From Nostoc sp. FACHB-892 (GTDB lineage Bacteria > Cyanobacteriota > Cyanobacteriia > Cyanobacteriales > Nostocaceae): 64,000 nucleotides of DNA. The translations under genes were made by a program, and so were the position numbers. The notes below the pieces were generated by a model. It did no database searches, was not told the DNA's origin, and saw only the letters and a list, made by a program, of their open reading frames with translations. The stretch's first letter is position 1. Each line of letters opens with the position of its first letter. Shown piece after piece: positions 1 through 8,201 of the stretch. Location: the NCBI RefSeq assembly GCF_014698795.1, contig NZ_JACJTR010000021.1, positions 1 through 64,000 on the forward strand, given 5' to 3'.

Positions 1-589
1 AAAGTTGACTACCAAAGGTGCCATCTCCATTAAAGAGATAGACTTGAGCCGTCAGGAACTCGTCAACAGCATATGCACCTTTTTCTTGGCGAATAAAGTC
101 ATCTTTGCCATCGCCGTTATAGTCTCCCACAATCACATTGGTTAAGTCACCACTCAGTATTGTGTAATCGTCAGTCAAAATTTGACTACTAAACGTGTCA
201 TCGCCATTAAAGATATCATCGTCTTGAACTGCCAGGAGATCGTCAAGAGGATCTCCACCTATTATTTCTGGGAAAATCAAGCCATCTTTACCATCGCCGT
301 TATAGTCTTCCACAATCGGATTGGTTAAGTCACCACTCAGTATTGTGTAATCATCAGTCAAAATTTGACTACTAAACGTGTCATCGCCATTAAAGATATC
401 ATCGTCTTGAACTGCCAGGAGATCGTCAAGAGGATCTCCACCTATTATTTCTGGGAAAATCAAGCCATCTTTACCATCGCCGTTATAGTCTTCCACAATC
501 GGATTGGTTAAGTCACCGCTCAGTATTGTGTAATCATCAGTCAAAATTTGACTACTAAACGTATCATCGCTATTAAAATTAAAAGGCAT
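1..589 (-). CDS. FG-GAP/VCBS-type repeat protein, N-terminal part (runs off left edge)
   Basis: Read on the minus strand from ATG at 589, the frame stays open to base 1, so the gene continues outside the window. The protein begins MPFNFNSDDTFSSQILTDD and has no obvious signal peptide. It is made of 61-residue units, each with an Asp/Asn/Gly-rich loop such as DYNGDGKDG and a second one such as FNGDDTF. Such loops resemble the calcium-binding DxNxDG motif of FG-GAP/VCBS beta-propeller repeats, which are usually found on secreted or surface adhesin-like proteins. The family is inferred from repeat style only. The full length and any C-terminal export or Ca-binding domains cannot be seen. Upstream there are about 270 bases of AT-rich sequence before a transposase remnant. 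Confidence 0.7.
   Translation of the reverse strand, partial: MPFNFNSDDTFSSQILTDDYTILSGDLTNPIVEDYNGDGKDGLIFPEIIGGDPLDDLLAVQDDDIFNGDDTFSSQILTDDYTILSGDLTNPIVEDYNGDGKDGLIFPEIIGGDPLDDLLAVQDDDIFNGDDTFSSQILTDDYTILSGDLTNVIVGDYNGDGKDDFIRQEKGAYAVDEFLTAQVYLFNGDGTFGSQL
181..546. repeat. Tandem 183-bp coding repeat, two almost identical copies
   Basis: Units 181-363 and 364-546 are each 183 bp and differ at about one position (A versus G in the CACCRCTCAG stretch). A third, diverged unit lies to the left (before 181). The period is exactly 61 codons, so copy-number change keeps the reading frame. The near identity indicates recent duplication or gene conversion inside the repeat protein. Confidence 0.9.
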
Positions 590-863
590 TGAGTTTTTTC
601 CTTTTACAAAATAATTGTATTATGTTATGCTGTTTGTTAGCCTATTAATTGCATTATAGTTCCTATTTACATTTTTCCTATAGGACTCCTAGCTGAACAA
701 GAATTTGGCAATCGTTGTCTGAATCAAATAGACATCTCCGAAAACAATCAAAGCCTTTGTATCACTAGCTTATAAGACGTAAATGCAATTATCATGAATT
801 AGCTAAAAGGTACGATAAAATCAGGCTTTGAGATATTTGATGTTGATAATTAGGTCAAAATAT

Positions 864-1258
864 CTAGGTTATATGCATAAATTTTAGCCTGAGGTCAGTG
901 GATGTATTAATGTTGGTAATACTTAGCGTTCCAATTCGGAATCTTACTAGTCCACAAATGGTCAGAATTACCTCAGCATACTTTTGGAAGTTTAACCTAA
1001 ATCGTTCTTGGACTAATCGAAATATTTTGACTGAACGTATGCGATGTTCTACAAAAATTCGTTTGGCTGAAAATGCCTTATTTTTTTTGCTTTCTGTTCA
1101 GTTGTGAATTTCCGATTTTTTGGTTTCTTAATTGGAGTGGTAATTAAATCCTCTCCCATATAAGCTTTATCTCCCTTAAATCTCTGTTTATGGTCAAACT
1201 GTGAACGATATTCACAGTGGAATGTCTTGAGAAAACTTTTCGATTTACAGAAATTATT
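864..1258 (-). pseudogene. Decayed IS5-like DDE transposase, C-terminal half
   Basis: On the minus strand the sequence reads FHCEYRSQFDHKQRFKGDKA, then YMGEDLITTPIKKPKNRKFT, then, after a frame change, KAFSAKRIFVEHRIRSVKIF and QERFRLNFQKYAEVILTICG. This is the end of a DDE_Tnp_4/IS5-type transposase, with GDKAYMG near the second Asp region and the catalytic Glu in FVEHRIRSVK. A run of eight T at 1081-1088 carries one base too many, which breaks the frame. Removing one base restores AKNKAFSA. The N-terminal half is missing and no terminal inverted repeats were found. The forward ORF at 898-1107 is only its antisense shadow. The remnant starts within a few bases of the stop codon of the next gene, so the insertion may have landed right behind it. 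Confidence 0.75.
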
Positions 1259-1262
1259 ATTT

Positions 1263-2009
1263 TTATTGCCTCTTCACAGCAATCGTATAACTAGGTAAAT
1301 GTGAGGCATCTGTTTGAGTTTTCACAAGCCGCAAGTCATTATCTATATATAAATGCTCAAACACTTGAGAAGTTACTATGGATGTTTTTTGAAATCCATT
1401 AACATCATTTATCTCTATATTTTCTGATTTTAGAGTTTTAGGTAAAACCCCTTTTGAGGCGTTCAGTTTGACTTTATTGTTAACTACATGAGTAAACCAG
1501 TTGCAAACTGATTCTAAAGTTAGAGGAATTTCTCTATTGTTAAAAGCCTGAAACCTATCAATGTTCTGAAGATACCATCTACCATTTTGAACTTCATATT
1601 TTTGGATCAACATGAAATCATAAGCTGGTAATGTTGATTGAAAGTTCTGGGATGAATCCGGCTCTTTTCCCATTATATAGCGAGCTACACTGCCACAATA
1701 ACCATCTTGCTGAAAAATTTGGAACGACTGCTCTTGTATTCTTTTCGGTAAACTTTCATGAAACGATATGGTAGACCAGATTGGTGTCCAAACACCCACT
1801 AAAAGCCGTAATTGTTCCGTAACACTGAAAACAGGATTATGTTGGCTCAACTTGATAAAATAGGGAAGTAATTCAGTTTTATAAAAATCTATTTCGTCAT
1901 TTAAATCTTTTAGATTTCGACCTTGAACTCGTGCAAAAATTTCATTTTTAAATTTTACTTTCTTTGGAGCACTTAATTCATTTTTCAGTAATAGGTCTAA
2001 CATTACCAT
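1263..2009 (-). CDS. PAP/fibrillin-like hypothetical protein
   Basis: A 248-residue soluble protein with ATG start at 2009 and an AAAGGT stretch just upstream that may serve as ribosome binding site. A central segment (LLVGVWTPIWSTISF, about residues 69-83), followed by a YCGSVARY-type stretch and a later beta-rich region, is reminiscent of plastid lipid-associated protein (PAP/fibrillin) domains, where LxGxWxxxW binds the lipocalin-like fold. This is a weak, motif-level resemblance. PAP proteins in cyanobacteria are linked to thylakoid lipids and stress. No transmembrane segment is visible. The stop codon at 1263-1265 directly abuts a transposase remnant, yet the C-terminus does not look foreign. 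Neighbours give no functional hint. Confidence 0.55.
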   Translation of the reverse strand: MVMLDLLLKNELSAPKKVKFKNEIFARVQGRNLKDLNDEIDFYKTELLPYFIKLSQHNPVFSVTEQLRLLVGVWTPIWSTISFHESLPKRIQEQSFQIFQQDGYCGSVARYIMGKEPDSSQNFQSTLPAYDFMLIQKYEVQNGRWYLQNIDRFQAFNNREIPLTLESVCNWFTHVVNNKVKLNASKGVLPKTLKSENIEINDVNGFQKTSIVTSQVFEHLYIDNDLRLVKTQTDASHLPSYTIAVKRQ

Positions 2010-2453
2010 TTACCTTTTTCTCATTTTTTTGATGACTTGGTTGGTAAGTATTAAAAACTGCTGACTTTAGCGCTCATAAAGATATCATCTATTCTTTTAT
2101 ATCGTAAAAGCTAAAGCCTTTTGTCCCTCTTTTTAGCAGTTTTGGGTGCTTATCTGCTTGATATTACCTATTTTTAATTACAGAGTGGTGTGATCCAGAT
2201 CACTGTAAACTAAAATATATTGAAGAAGTATTTAGAAATCAGGGTATCGCATACATAGAGGTGTAGCGGCTGAATATCTGAAATTTCTACCATTTTCTTC
2301 CCTATACCCAAGTATGACGCTATTTTACAGTGCCTTCTTTCGTAATCACTCAACGACGATTTACAAGTAATGCACCAAAAGAGCCAACTTGATATGTTAC
2401 GCTGACGCTAACGCATCCTACAATTGATCCGCAACTAATTTTCCAAAAGTAAT
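2010..2453. other. Intergenic stretch containing an amylase fossil
   Basis: No open gene is supported here. The only recognisable content is the decayed copy of an amylase 3' end at about 2283-2366. The rest is AT-rich sequence without a convincing promoter or RNA. Confidence 0.6.
2283..2366 (-). pseudogene. Fossil of the amylase C-terminus
   Basis: This stretch aligns base for base with the 3' end of the intact amylase gene (about 3276-3358). Read on the minus strand it gives RR*VITKEGTVK*RHTWV* against RRWVIAKEGTVKWRDTWA in the intact gene, followed by GRKW-stop against GRES-stop. Three in-frame stops have replaced two Trp codons and one Ser codon, but the spacing is unchanged, so this is a once-coding duplicate, not chance similarity. 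It ends abruptly on both sides. The Nmad2 gene lies between the fossil and the intact gene. Confidence 0.8.
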
Positions 2454-3128
2454 CTAGCAATTACTCCTTTTATCAATTTTGTCATCTTGTCGGTCGCGTT
2501 GGGGACGGCAACTGCTTATATCTCGTTCTAAAGTATATTCCTTTTTGAGTTGGGGTTGACCATGTAATTGGTTAGGCGTGTAACCTAAATTATTGATCCA
2601 AGTAACAAATTCATCTATGTATGGCTGATTTGCTGTCGATTTGTGTCCTTGGTTTTTATGAACAAGTGGAGTGAACAAAGCAGGTAAATGAACAGTCTTG
2701 TCACCGAAGTAGTAGAAGTGCCGTGACATCAAAACATTTATACCGCCTAAATCTGTTTCTTGATTACTGATGTCATGAACACTTAGTCGCAATACTGGTT
2801 GTTCTCCTTGGCTGTAATCATAGATGCAATCACCAACACGATACTCAAATATTTCGCTGTTCCACTTTGGAATTTTGTGAGGACAATGAACTCGGCAAAA
2901 CTCGTCGTATTTTCGCAATGTCATTTTGTCCGTTACCTGCATTGCATATACAATGCAATCGGTAATATTCCCAATTGGTGACTGTGTAGAGCCAAGTCCT
3001 ACAACCCAATCTCCAATGTTTGCGGCTCGTCGGATAACAGGCTTGCAAATTGCGAGAGTGCAAAGTTCCCAGAATGGGTTAGGAGCCGCGCCATCATCAT
3101 AACGTAGGCAGTAGGAGAAGAGTCTCAT
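2454..3128 (-). CDS. Nmad2 (nucleotide modification associated domain 2) protein
   Basis: About 224 residues. The recognisable domain begins MRLFSYCLRYDDGAAPNPFW, so I place the start at 3128 and not at the upstream Met (3173), which would add 15 unrelated residues. Diagnostic stretches are CKPVIRR, GDWVVGLGST, VTDKMTLRKYDEFC, RVGDCIYDY, LSRHFYYFGD-like (MSRHFYYFGD) and NQGHKSTANQPYIDEFVTWI. These fit the Nmad2 family, named from its association with base-modification and restriction loci; its biochemical activity is not established. The C-terminal 35 residues are basic and look disordered. The gene stands alone between an amylase fossil and the intact amylase, all on the minus strand, so it may have arrived with a recombination event. 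Confidence 0.75.
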   Translation of the reverse strand: MRLFSYCLRYDDGAAPNPFWELCTLAICKPVIRRAANIGDWVVGLGSTQSPIGNITDCIVYAMQVTDKMTLRKYDEFCRVHCPHKIPKWNSEIFEYRVGDCIYDYSQGEQPVLRLSVHDISNQETDLGGINVLMSRHFYYFGDKTVHLPALFTPLVHKNQGHKSTANQPYIDEFVTWINNLGYTPNQLHGQPQLKKEYTLERDISSCRPQRDRQDDKIDKRSNC

Positions 3129-3279
3129 CAGTACAAAATTACTAAAGCATCTAACTACTACACTATGGCGCACACTGCGGCTAAATACGCTTATTTGTGT
3201 ATTTTTTGTTACTTAAAATTTATAAATAATAAAAAGTGAAGAATCAAAATTTTAATCCTTCACTCTTCATTCTATATTT

Positions 3280-5208
3280 CTACGATTCTCTTCCCGATGC
3301 CCAGGTATCACGCCATTTTACAGTACCTTCTTTGGCAATCACCCAACGGCGATTTACCAAATTTTCCCGCAGAGGCGATCGCCCTTCTCGCCACATGGCA
3401 TATTTATAAGCAATCAGCTTACCAGCACTCTCATCAAAGGGAATCTCAGCAGACCAGGTATTTTGGTTGATGTACTCTAAAGGATACGCTTTACTGATAT
3501 CCCAGTTACCCAACTCTGGGCAATCTCCAGTTACCACAATAGTTTCGCCGGGTTGGGTATCCACGCCATTGAGTTGCACGCGCACAATTGTCTGTGCTCT
3601 GATGCGTTCCCCAACGTGGCTGAAAACAAGCACCCCTCGTTCTTCTAGTACTAGGTCATAAATCTTGCCGTCTTTCACTTCATACTTATTGCGAGTCACT
3701 ACGCAGGTATGCTCCCCATCGGGCAATTCTGTTTCTACTTCTGGTAGAGTAACTTCTCCTCCCCGGTTTAAAGCTACAAAACACACGGAGTCACGATAGC
3801 GACGCACATAACAGTAAATGTCAGGTGTTAAGTATTTTTGCCAGTGGCTACCCATTGACACTGCGGGATTTAGTCGCCGTAGTCCAGACAGCAGCCTGAT
3901 GCAACGATAAATCTCGCTCTCGGTATCCCAAGTTTCCATCATCGGGCGGTTATATGGGTCGTTACCGCCGTCGGTGTCGTCATGCAGATACTGTTCTGTG
4001 CCGTAATATATACAGGGAATGCCACGACAGGTCATAATTAAGGCGATCGCAACCTTCAACATCGCTGGATCGGGGTTCAGCGATTGGAAGCGGGACATAT
4101 CATGGTTATCGATGAAGGTAACTAACTCTGTTGCCCCCTTGTAGCGATAATCCTGGTCAAAAATGTATTGAATTGTCTGGAATCCGTTTTCTGAACCTTG
4201 CGCCAGTGCGGCTCGAATTGCCACGCACAAACCAAAGTCTAGCAGTGTCATGCCTGAGTGGTTGGCAAATTCCACTGAGCGATCGTCACTAGGATTACTG
4301 TAAATCCATTCACCAAAAATAAATACATCTGGTTTGTGATTGCTCATATCGCCAGTAAATTCTTGCCAAAACCAGATGGGCATATGCTTGACAGTATCTA
4401 CCCGCAGTGCATCCACACCCCGGTCGAGCCATTGTTTAATTGCTGACTTGATATACTCCCGATATTCAGTATTGTTTTCATTAAAAGTTGCTAGACCAGA
4501 TAGCTCACAGTTTTGTACTTGCCAATCGTCTTCCCAGTCTTGCACTTCGCCATAGTGGTGATACCAATGATTGACATCATCATTAAAATCAGCAATTTTA
4601 ACGCCATCATCATACAATTCGCCTTTGCTACCGCTAGTATCAGGGCTGCTATGGTTGCAGACAATATCCAGCACCAGCTTCATATTCCGCTTGTGCAGTT
4701 CCGCAACTAACCGATCAAAGGTCGTATTTTTTTCTTCTTGGGTAGCGTTTAAAGAAGGATTCTCCCCATCAGCAATGTACCGAGGATTGAGCCGCTTAAA
4801 GTCTTTTGTCCAATAGCCATGTAGCGCTGCATTGCCAACAAATAACTCTTCAACCTGCTCAAACAGAGGAGTTAACCAAAGGGCGGTAACTCCCATGTTT
4901 TTGAGATAATCTAATTTATCGATGACACCTTGCAAATCACCACCCCAGTACTTACCCCAATCTTGTCTAGTTGGATCGTACAGTTCTGAGTTTGCACCTT
5001 CGCTGTTATCTGGATCGCCATCATAAAAGCGATCAACTACAAGAAAGTAAATGGTTTCCTGACGAAATTCAATATCTCTAGTGTACAGAAACTCTAGGTC
5101 AATCTCAGTTTCTGATGGTGATGTTTCTATAAGAGCTTCTACTTTTTCTTGTGCAGAATCAACTTTGTATTGATCTGGTGAAAATTGAGATGCAGGGGTT
5201 TTTATCAT
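3280..5208 (-). CDS. GH13 alpha-amylase family enzyme with C-terminal starch-binding CBM20
   Basis: A glycosidase or glucanotransferase acting on alpha-1,4 glucans such as glycogen. The ATG at 5208 (MIKTPASQF) is preferred; the open frame also reaches a TTG at 5220. There is no signal peptide, which suggests a cytoplasmic enzyme. Counting from 5208, the GH13 regions are visible: DIVCNH at about 181-186, the nucleophile Asp271 in LRVDTVKH, the acid/base Glu300 in FGEWI, and the third acid Asp370 in FIDNHD. After a beta-sandwich (about 455-535) comes a CBM20-like domain (about 540-630) with GDCPELGNWD and a NTWSAEIPF stretch. The domain order resembles cyclodextrin glucanotransferases and secreted amylases. 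It is monocistronic with a long AT-rich upstream region. A decayed copy of its 3' end lies about 1 kb downstream. Confidence 0.9.
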   Translation of the reverse strand: MIKTPASQFSPDQYKVDSAQEKVEALIETSPSETEIDLEFLYTRDIEFRQETIYFLVVDRFYDGDPDNSEGANSELYDPTRQDWGKYWGGDLQGVIDKLDYLKNMGVTALWLTPLFEQVEELFVGNAALHGYWTKDFKRLNPRYIADGENPSLNATQEEKNTTFDRLVAELHKRNMKLVLDIVCNHSSPDTSGSKGELYDDGVKIADFNDDVNHWYHHYGEVQDWEDDWQVQNCELSGLATFNENNTEYREYIKSAIKQWLDRGVDALRVDTVKHMPIWFWQEFTGDMSNHKPDVFIFGEWIYSNPSDDRSVEFANHSGMTLLDFGLCVAIRAALAQGSENGFQTIQYIFDQDYRYKGATELVTFIDNHDMSRFQSLNPDPAMLKVAIALIMTCRGIPCIYYGTEQYLHDDTDGGNDPYNRPMMETWDTESEIYRCIRLLSGLRRLNPAVSMGSHWQKYLTPDIYCYVRRYRDSVCFVALNRGGEVTLPEVETELPDGEHTCVVTRNKYEVKDGKIYDLVLEERGVLVFSHVGERIRAQTIVRVQLNGVDTQPGETIVVTGDCPELGNWDISKAYPLEYINQNTWSAEIPFDESAGKLIAYKYAMWREGRSPLRENLVNRRWVIAKEGTVKWRDTWASGRES

Positions 5209-5534
5209 AAAAAAACTCAAAATTAATCTAATTCACATTTGTAGAACCAACAGTACAATGTTTTGAGTATTGAGTGCTACTACAAATATTGGTATAGTGA
5301 CATCTCACCCACGGTGTAAGTATCTATCGCTAGCTAGTTTATAATTCTATCGGTAGACATAATTCATTTGTCAGAGGATAAAAACAAAAGAATATAGTAC
5401 TTATTAACGGTAATTGCTTTAAGTTTTTACCGAAAAACGGGGTCTAAAGCCCCGTCCTTCTAGGACGGCTTTTTATTCTATTTTTAATGAATCTTATACC
5501 CAACATGGTAGTATAAAGTGCGGGGGTATAGGCT
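5209..5534. other. Divergent intergenic region with the left end of a TnpB element
   Basis: The first 200 bases are AT-rich and presumably hold the amylase promoter on the minus strand. From about 5431 the left end of the TnpB element begins. A hairpin with CCGTCCT at 5452-5458 pairing with AGGACGG at 5462-5468, flanked by AAAG and CTTTTT, is of the kind seen at IS200/IS605 ends. Confidence 0.55.
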
Positions 5535-6749
5535 ATGCTAGTTTTTGAGTTTAAAGCTTATGGGAAGTCATCGCAATTTATAGCGGTAGATGATGCAATT
5601 CGGACTGCAAAGTTCATCCGCAATAGCTGTATTCGGCTATGGATGGACTTTAAAGGTACAGGTAAAAATGACTTGCAGAAATACTGCGCTGTGCTTGCAG
5701 CCAATTTTCCGTTTGCTAATGAACTCAACTCAATGGCTCGTCAAGCTTCTGCTGAACGAGCATGGTCTTCTATCTCTCGGTTTTATGACAACTGCAAGAA
5801 GGGCATTTCTGGTCTAAAAGGATATCCCAAATTCCAGAAAGATTGTCGTTCTGTTGAATACAAAACGTCAGGATGGAAGCTTGCAGGCAATCGAAAATCC
5901 ATCACCTTTACTGACAAAAAAGGTATTGGACGATTAAAGCTCAAGGGTACTGGTGATTTGCACTTCTACCAGGTCAACCAGATAAAACGGGTAAGATTAG
6001 TAAAACGTGCCGATGGTGTGTATGTTCAATTTTGCATTGATGTAGACCGTTCTGAAAACATAGAACCGACTGGCAATACAGTTGGTCTGGATGTCGGTTT
6101 GAAGGAATACTACACCGATTCCAACGGCGCTATGATTGAGAATCCTGAGTTTCTGCGTAAAGGCGAAAAGATTCTCAAACGTTCACAGCGTCGTGTTTCC
6201 AGAAAGGTGAAAGGTTCAAAGAATAGAGGCAAGGCAAGACAGATTTTAGGAAATCGCCACCTCAAAATAAGTAGGCAACGTAAAGACCATGCTGTGAAAT
6301 TAGCACGGTGCGTAGTTCAGTCTAACGACTTGATTGCCTATGAAGATTTGAGGATTAAAAACATGGTGAAAAATCATTGTTTAGCTAAGTCTATTAATGA
6401 CGTATCTTGGTATCAGTTTCGTGTCTGGGTTGAGTACTTTGGAAAGGTATTTAAACGAGTCACGGTTGCGGTTAATCCGCAATATAGTAGCCAGCAATGC
6501 TCTCGCTGTGGTGAACTTGTGAAGAAAACACTATCCACTAGAACGCACGTATGTTTGTGTGGTTGTGTAATGAATAGGGACGAAAATGCAGCGAGAATCA
6601 TCCTTAGTCGGGGATTGGGTACGGTAGGGCATACCGGAACCTTTGCACTAGATGCAAGTAACGCTTGGGGAGATGAAGCCTCTACTCCGGTTGGTGAAAA
6701 CCTGCTTGAGCAAGTTTTGTCAGTGAGCCAAGAATCTCGGTCTCTTTAG
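5535..6749 (+). CDS. tnpB: RNA-guided endonuclease TnpB (IS605 OrfB family)
   Basis: 404 residues, full length for the family. The RuvC-like catalytic residues are all present: Asp186 in GLDVGLKEY, Glu270 in AYEDLRI, and Asp349 in NRDENAA. The zinc ribbon has Cys322 and Cys325 (CSRCG) with Cys340/342/344 (CLCGC), a slightly irregular second knuckle compared with the usual CxxCG. The N-terminal wedge/REC-type region and the basic helix around 205-250 (KILKRSQRRVSRKVKG) look normal. TnpB proteins are guided by an RNA from the 3' end of the element (omega RNA) to cut DNA next to a short motif, which helps the element persist. No frameshift is visible, so it is probably active. No tnpA neighbour. 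Confidence 0.92.
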   Translation: MLVFEFKAYGKSSQFIAVDDAIRTAKFIRNSCIRLWMDFKGTGKNDLQKYCAVLAANFPFANELNSMARQASAERAWSSISRFYDNCKKGISGLKGYPKFQKDCRSVEYKTSGWKLAGNRKSITFTDKKGIGRLKLKGTGDLHFYQVNQIKRVRLVKRADGVYVQFCIDVDRSENIEPTGNTVGLDVGLKEYYTDSNGAMIENPEFLRKGEKILKRSQRRVSRKVKGSKNRGKARQILGNRHLKISRQRKDHAVKLARCVVQSNDLIAYEDLRIKNMVKNHCLAKSINDVSWYQFRVWVEYFGKVFKRVTVAVNPQYSSQQCSRCGELVKKTLSTRTHVCLCGCVMNRDENAARIILSRGLGTVGHTGTFALDASNAWGDEASTPVGENLLEQVLSVSQESRSL

Positions 6750-6774
6750 AGCGGGGAGTGTCAAAACAAGATTT
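6600..6774 (+). ncRNA. Probable omega RNA / right end of the TnpB element
   Basis: In TnpB elements the guide RNA scaffold overlaps the 3' end of tnpB and the right end, and the guide begins just after the element boundary. Here 6600-6774 is GC-richer than its surroundings and can form several short hairpins, for example CTCT-TT-AGAG near 6743-6752. The guide would then start about 6775 with AACAAGATTT. The position is inferred from family architecture and not from covariation. Confidence 0.4.
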
Positions 6775-6942
6775 AATTAGTGCCGGATATTAGCTGTCTA
6801 AAAGGTTTTATTACACCTAAGCAATACTGAGTAAACCACTTATTAGCTAACTTTTTCTCTAGAAGATTCGCTCCATTGGTAAACTGACCATTGTCACTTT
6901 CAATCTGTTATTACTATCAACCAATTAATTCAGGTAGCAATT

Positions 6943-7980
6943 ATGACAAAATATGACAAGGTTTTTAACTCACCAAAGACATCAGAGGAATCACTAAGTC
7001 CAGAGGAAGCGGTGGCGGCGATCGCAACTGTCACGGCGATCGCTGATTCATCTATTGAAGATGTAGATGCAGAAAGTTTAGCGGGTATCCTCTGGGAATT
7101 CGAGGTCTTCGAGGAATACTCAGAAGATGAAATCGCTGAAATAGTTGATAGACTCATAGGCATTATAGAAGAAGAGGGAATTGGGCCTCTGTTTAATGCC
7201 GCCAAAGTATCTCTATCGGATGAATTAGTGCTGGATGGTTTTGCAGCTGGAGTGATAGTGCTTTTAGACGAAGAACTCGCTATTCCCAAATCGAAACAAG
7301 CCTACCTCAAAAAGCTACAAACGGCTTTGGAACTTGAAGATGAAGAAGCAGAAGAAATTATCAAGGAGGTAATTGCAGCTTTTGAGGAAGAAGATGCAGA
7401 TGATGAAGATGAGACGGTAGTCATAGAAGATTTTAGCGACCAGACATATCAATCTCCTTTAGGTAATTTTACTGTACCGATTCCGGTTGATCCGCAGCAA
7501 GGCGGCAGAATTCAAAGCCAGGAAGGAGTAGTTGGCTTTTCTGATGACATCGGTACTTTACTGAGAATCGATTATTATCCTTTCCCTTTAGAACAGTTAG
7601 AGGAACTGGAAGCTGTTGGACAAGAAGAATATTTACAAACAATTTTAGTAGACAAGTATGTACCCCAGGCGATTTTTGCCAATGTACCAGATGCTTCTGT
7701 AGAGTATACCGAATATCTGGAAGACACTTTGCGAGGCGCTTACTACGTGTTAATCGATATGCCCAAAGGTTCAACGATTTCTAAGCAGGAAAATAATGGA
7801 ACTGCTATGAGATTAGATGCGTACCGGGGGCTACTTACCTTTATCAGTGGTGAATTTTTGTATATAGTTAGTAGTCAGCACAGCTTTATTAACGGCGAAA
7901 CTCCCGATTCCGTTGAAGAAGAGGCTGAAGATATCAAGGAGAGTATTTTAGAGTTTGTTGAGACTATAGAGTTCAATTGA
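6943..7980 (+). CDS. Acidic two-domain protein with N-terminal TerB-like domain
   Basis: 345 residues, very acidic. Residues about 20-140 are all-helical and resemble the TerB tellurite-resistance fold (EEAVAAIATVTAIADSSIED, EDEIAEIVDRLIGIIEEEG, LSDELVLDGFAAGVIVLLDE). An Asp/Glu-rich linker follows (about 145-162, EEEDADDEDE). The C-terminal 180 residues begin SPLGNFTVPIPVDP and form a beta-rich domain I cannot name; its pattern is loosely like PsbP/Mog1-type domains. TerB-like domains occur in stress and membrane-associated complexes and may bind metal, but the substrate here is unknown. Monocistronic; downstream is a 30-bp perfect palindrome that may act as its terminator. Confidence 0.6.
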   Translation: MTKYDKVFNSPKTSEESLSPEEAVAAIATVTAIADSSIEDVDAESLAGILWEFEVFEEYSEDEIAEIVDRLIGIIEEEGIGPLFNAAKVSLSDELVLDGFAAGVIVLLDEELAIPKSKQAYLKKLQTALELEDEEAEEIIKEVIAAFEEEDADDEDETVVIEDFSDQTYQSPLGNFTVPIPVDPQQGGRIQSQEGVVGFSDDIGTLLRIDYYPFPLEQLEELEAVGQEEYLQTILVDKYVPQAIFANVPDASVEYTEYLEDTLRGAYYVLIDMPKGSTISKQENNGTAMRLDAYRGLLTFISGEFLYIVSSQHSFINGETPDSVEEEAEDIKESILEFVETIEFN

Positions 7981-8036
7981 GTAGTGTAAACCTTAGTTAA
8001 CTTGTTCAAACTTTAGAAATTCTAGTAATATTGCTC

Positions 8037-8066
8037 AAATCACAGATGCGATCGCATCTGTGATTT
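8037..8066. repeat. 30-bp perfect palindrome centred on a HIP1 site
   Basis: Bases 8037-8066 are self-complementary over the full 30 bp, with GCGATCGC at 8048-8055 in the centre. As RNA this would form a strong hairpin 57 bases after the stop of the TerB-like gene, followed at a short distance by GCCTTTTTG, so it could terminate transcription. It could equally be a DNA recognition site. Confidence 0.8.
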
Positions 8067-8201
8067 CCACGCCTTTTTGATGATGCCCATCTCGGTAGAC
8101 AACACTGTTACATTCTGATACACTAAGTTTCAAAAATAATTGAGAATTTTTATCTATAGTATTCTCAGTTAATTGGTATTAGGTGTTGTATAGAGTAGGA
8201 C

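Larger units (their letters stand above)
5431..6774 (+). mobile_element. IS1341-type (IS200/IS605 superfamily) element carrying only tnpB
   Basis: The element consists of a subterminal hairpin left end (5445-5472), the tnpB gene, and a right end finishing near GCGGGGAGTGTCAA (about 6761-6774). There is no Y1 transposase TnpA and no terminal inverted repeats, as expected for this group. The base pair boundaries are estimates. TTAC at 5427-5430 directly precedes the proposed left end and could be the target-adjacent motif. Such elements are mobilised in trans by a TnpA elsewhere in the genome. Confidence 0.65.

Noticed and set aside
181-546. CRISPR or insertion element, suggested by the repeats at the left end
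   Set aside because: The 183-bp units are contiguous coding repeats without spacers or ends.
898-1107. 69-codon plus-strand ORF
   Set aside because: It is antisense to the decayed transposase, whose reading on the minus strand is convincing.
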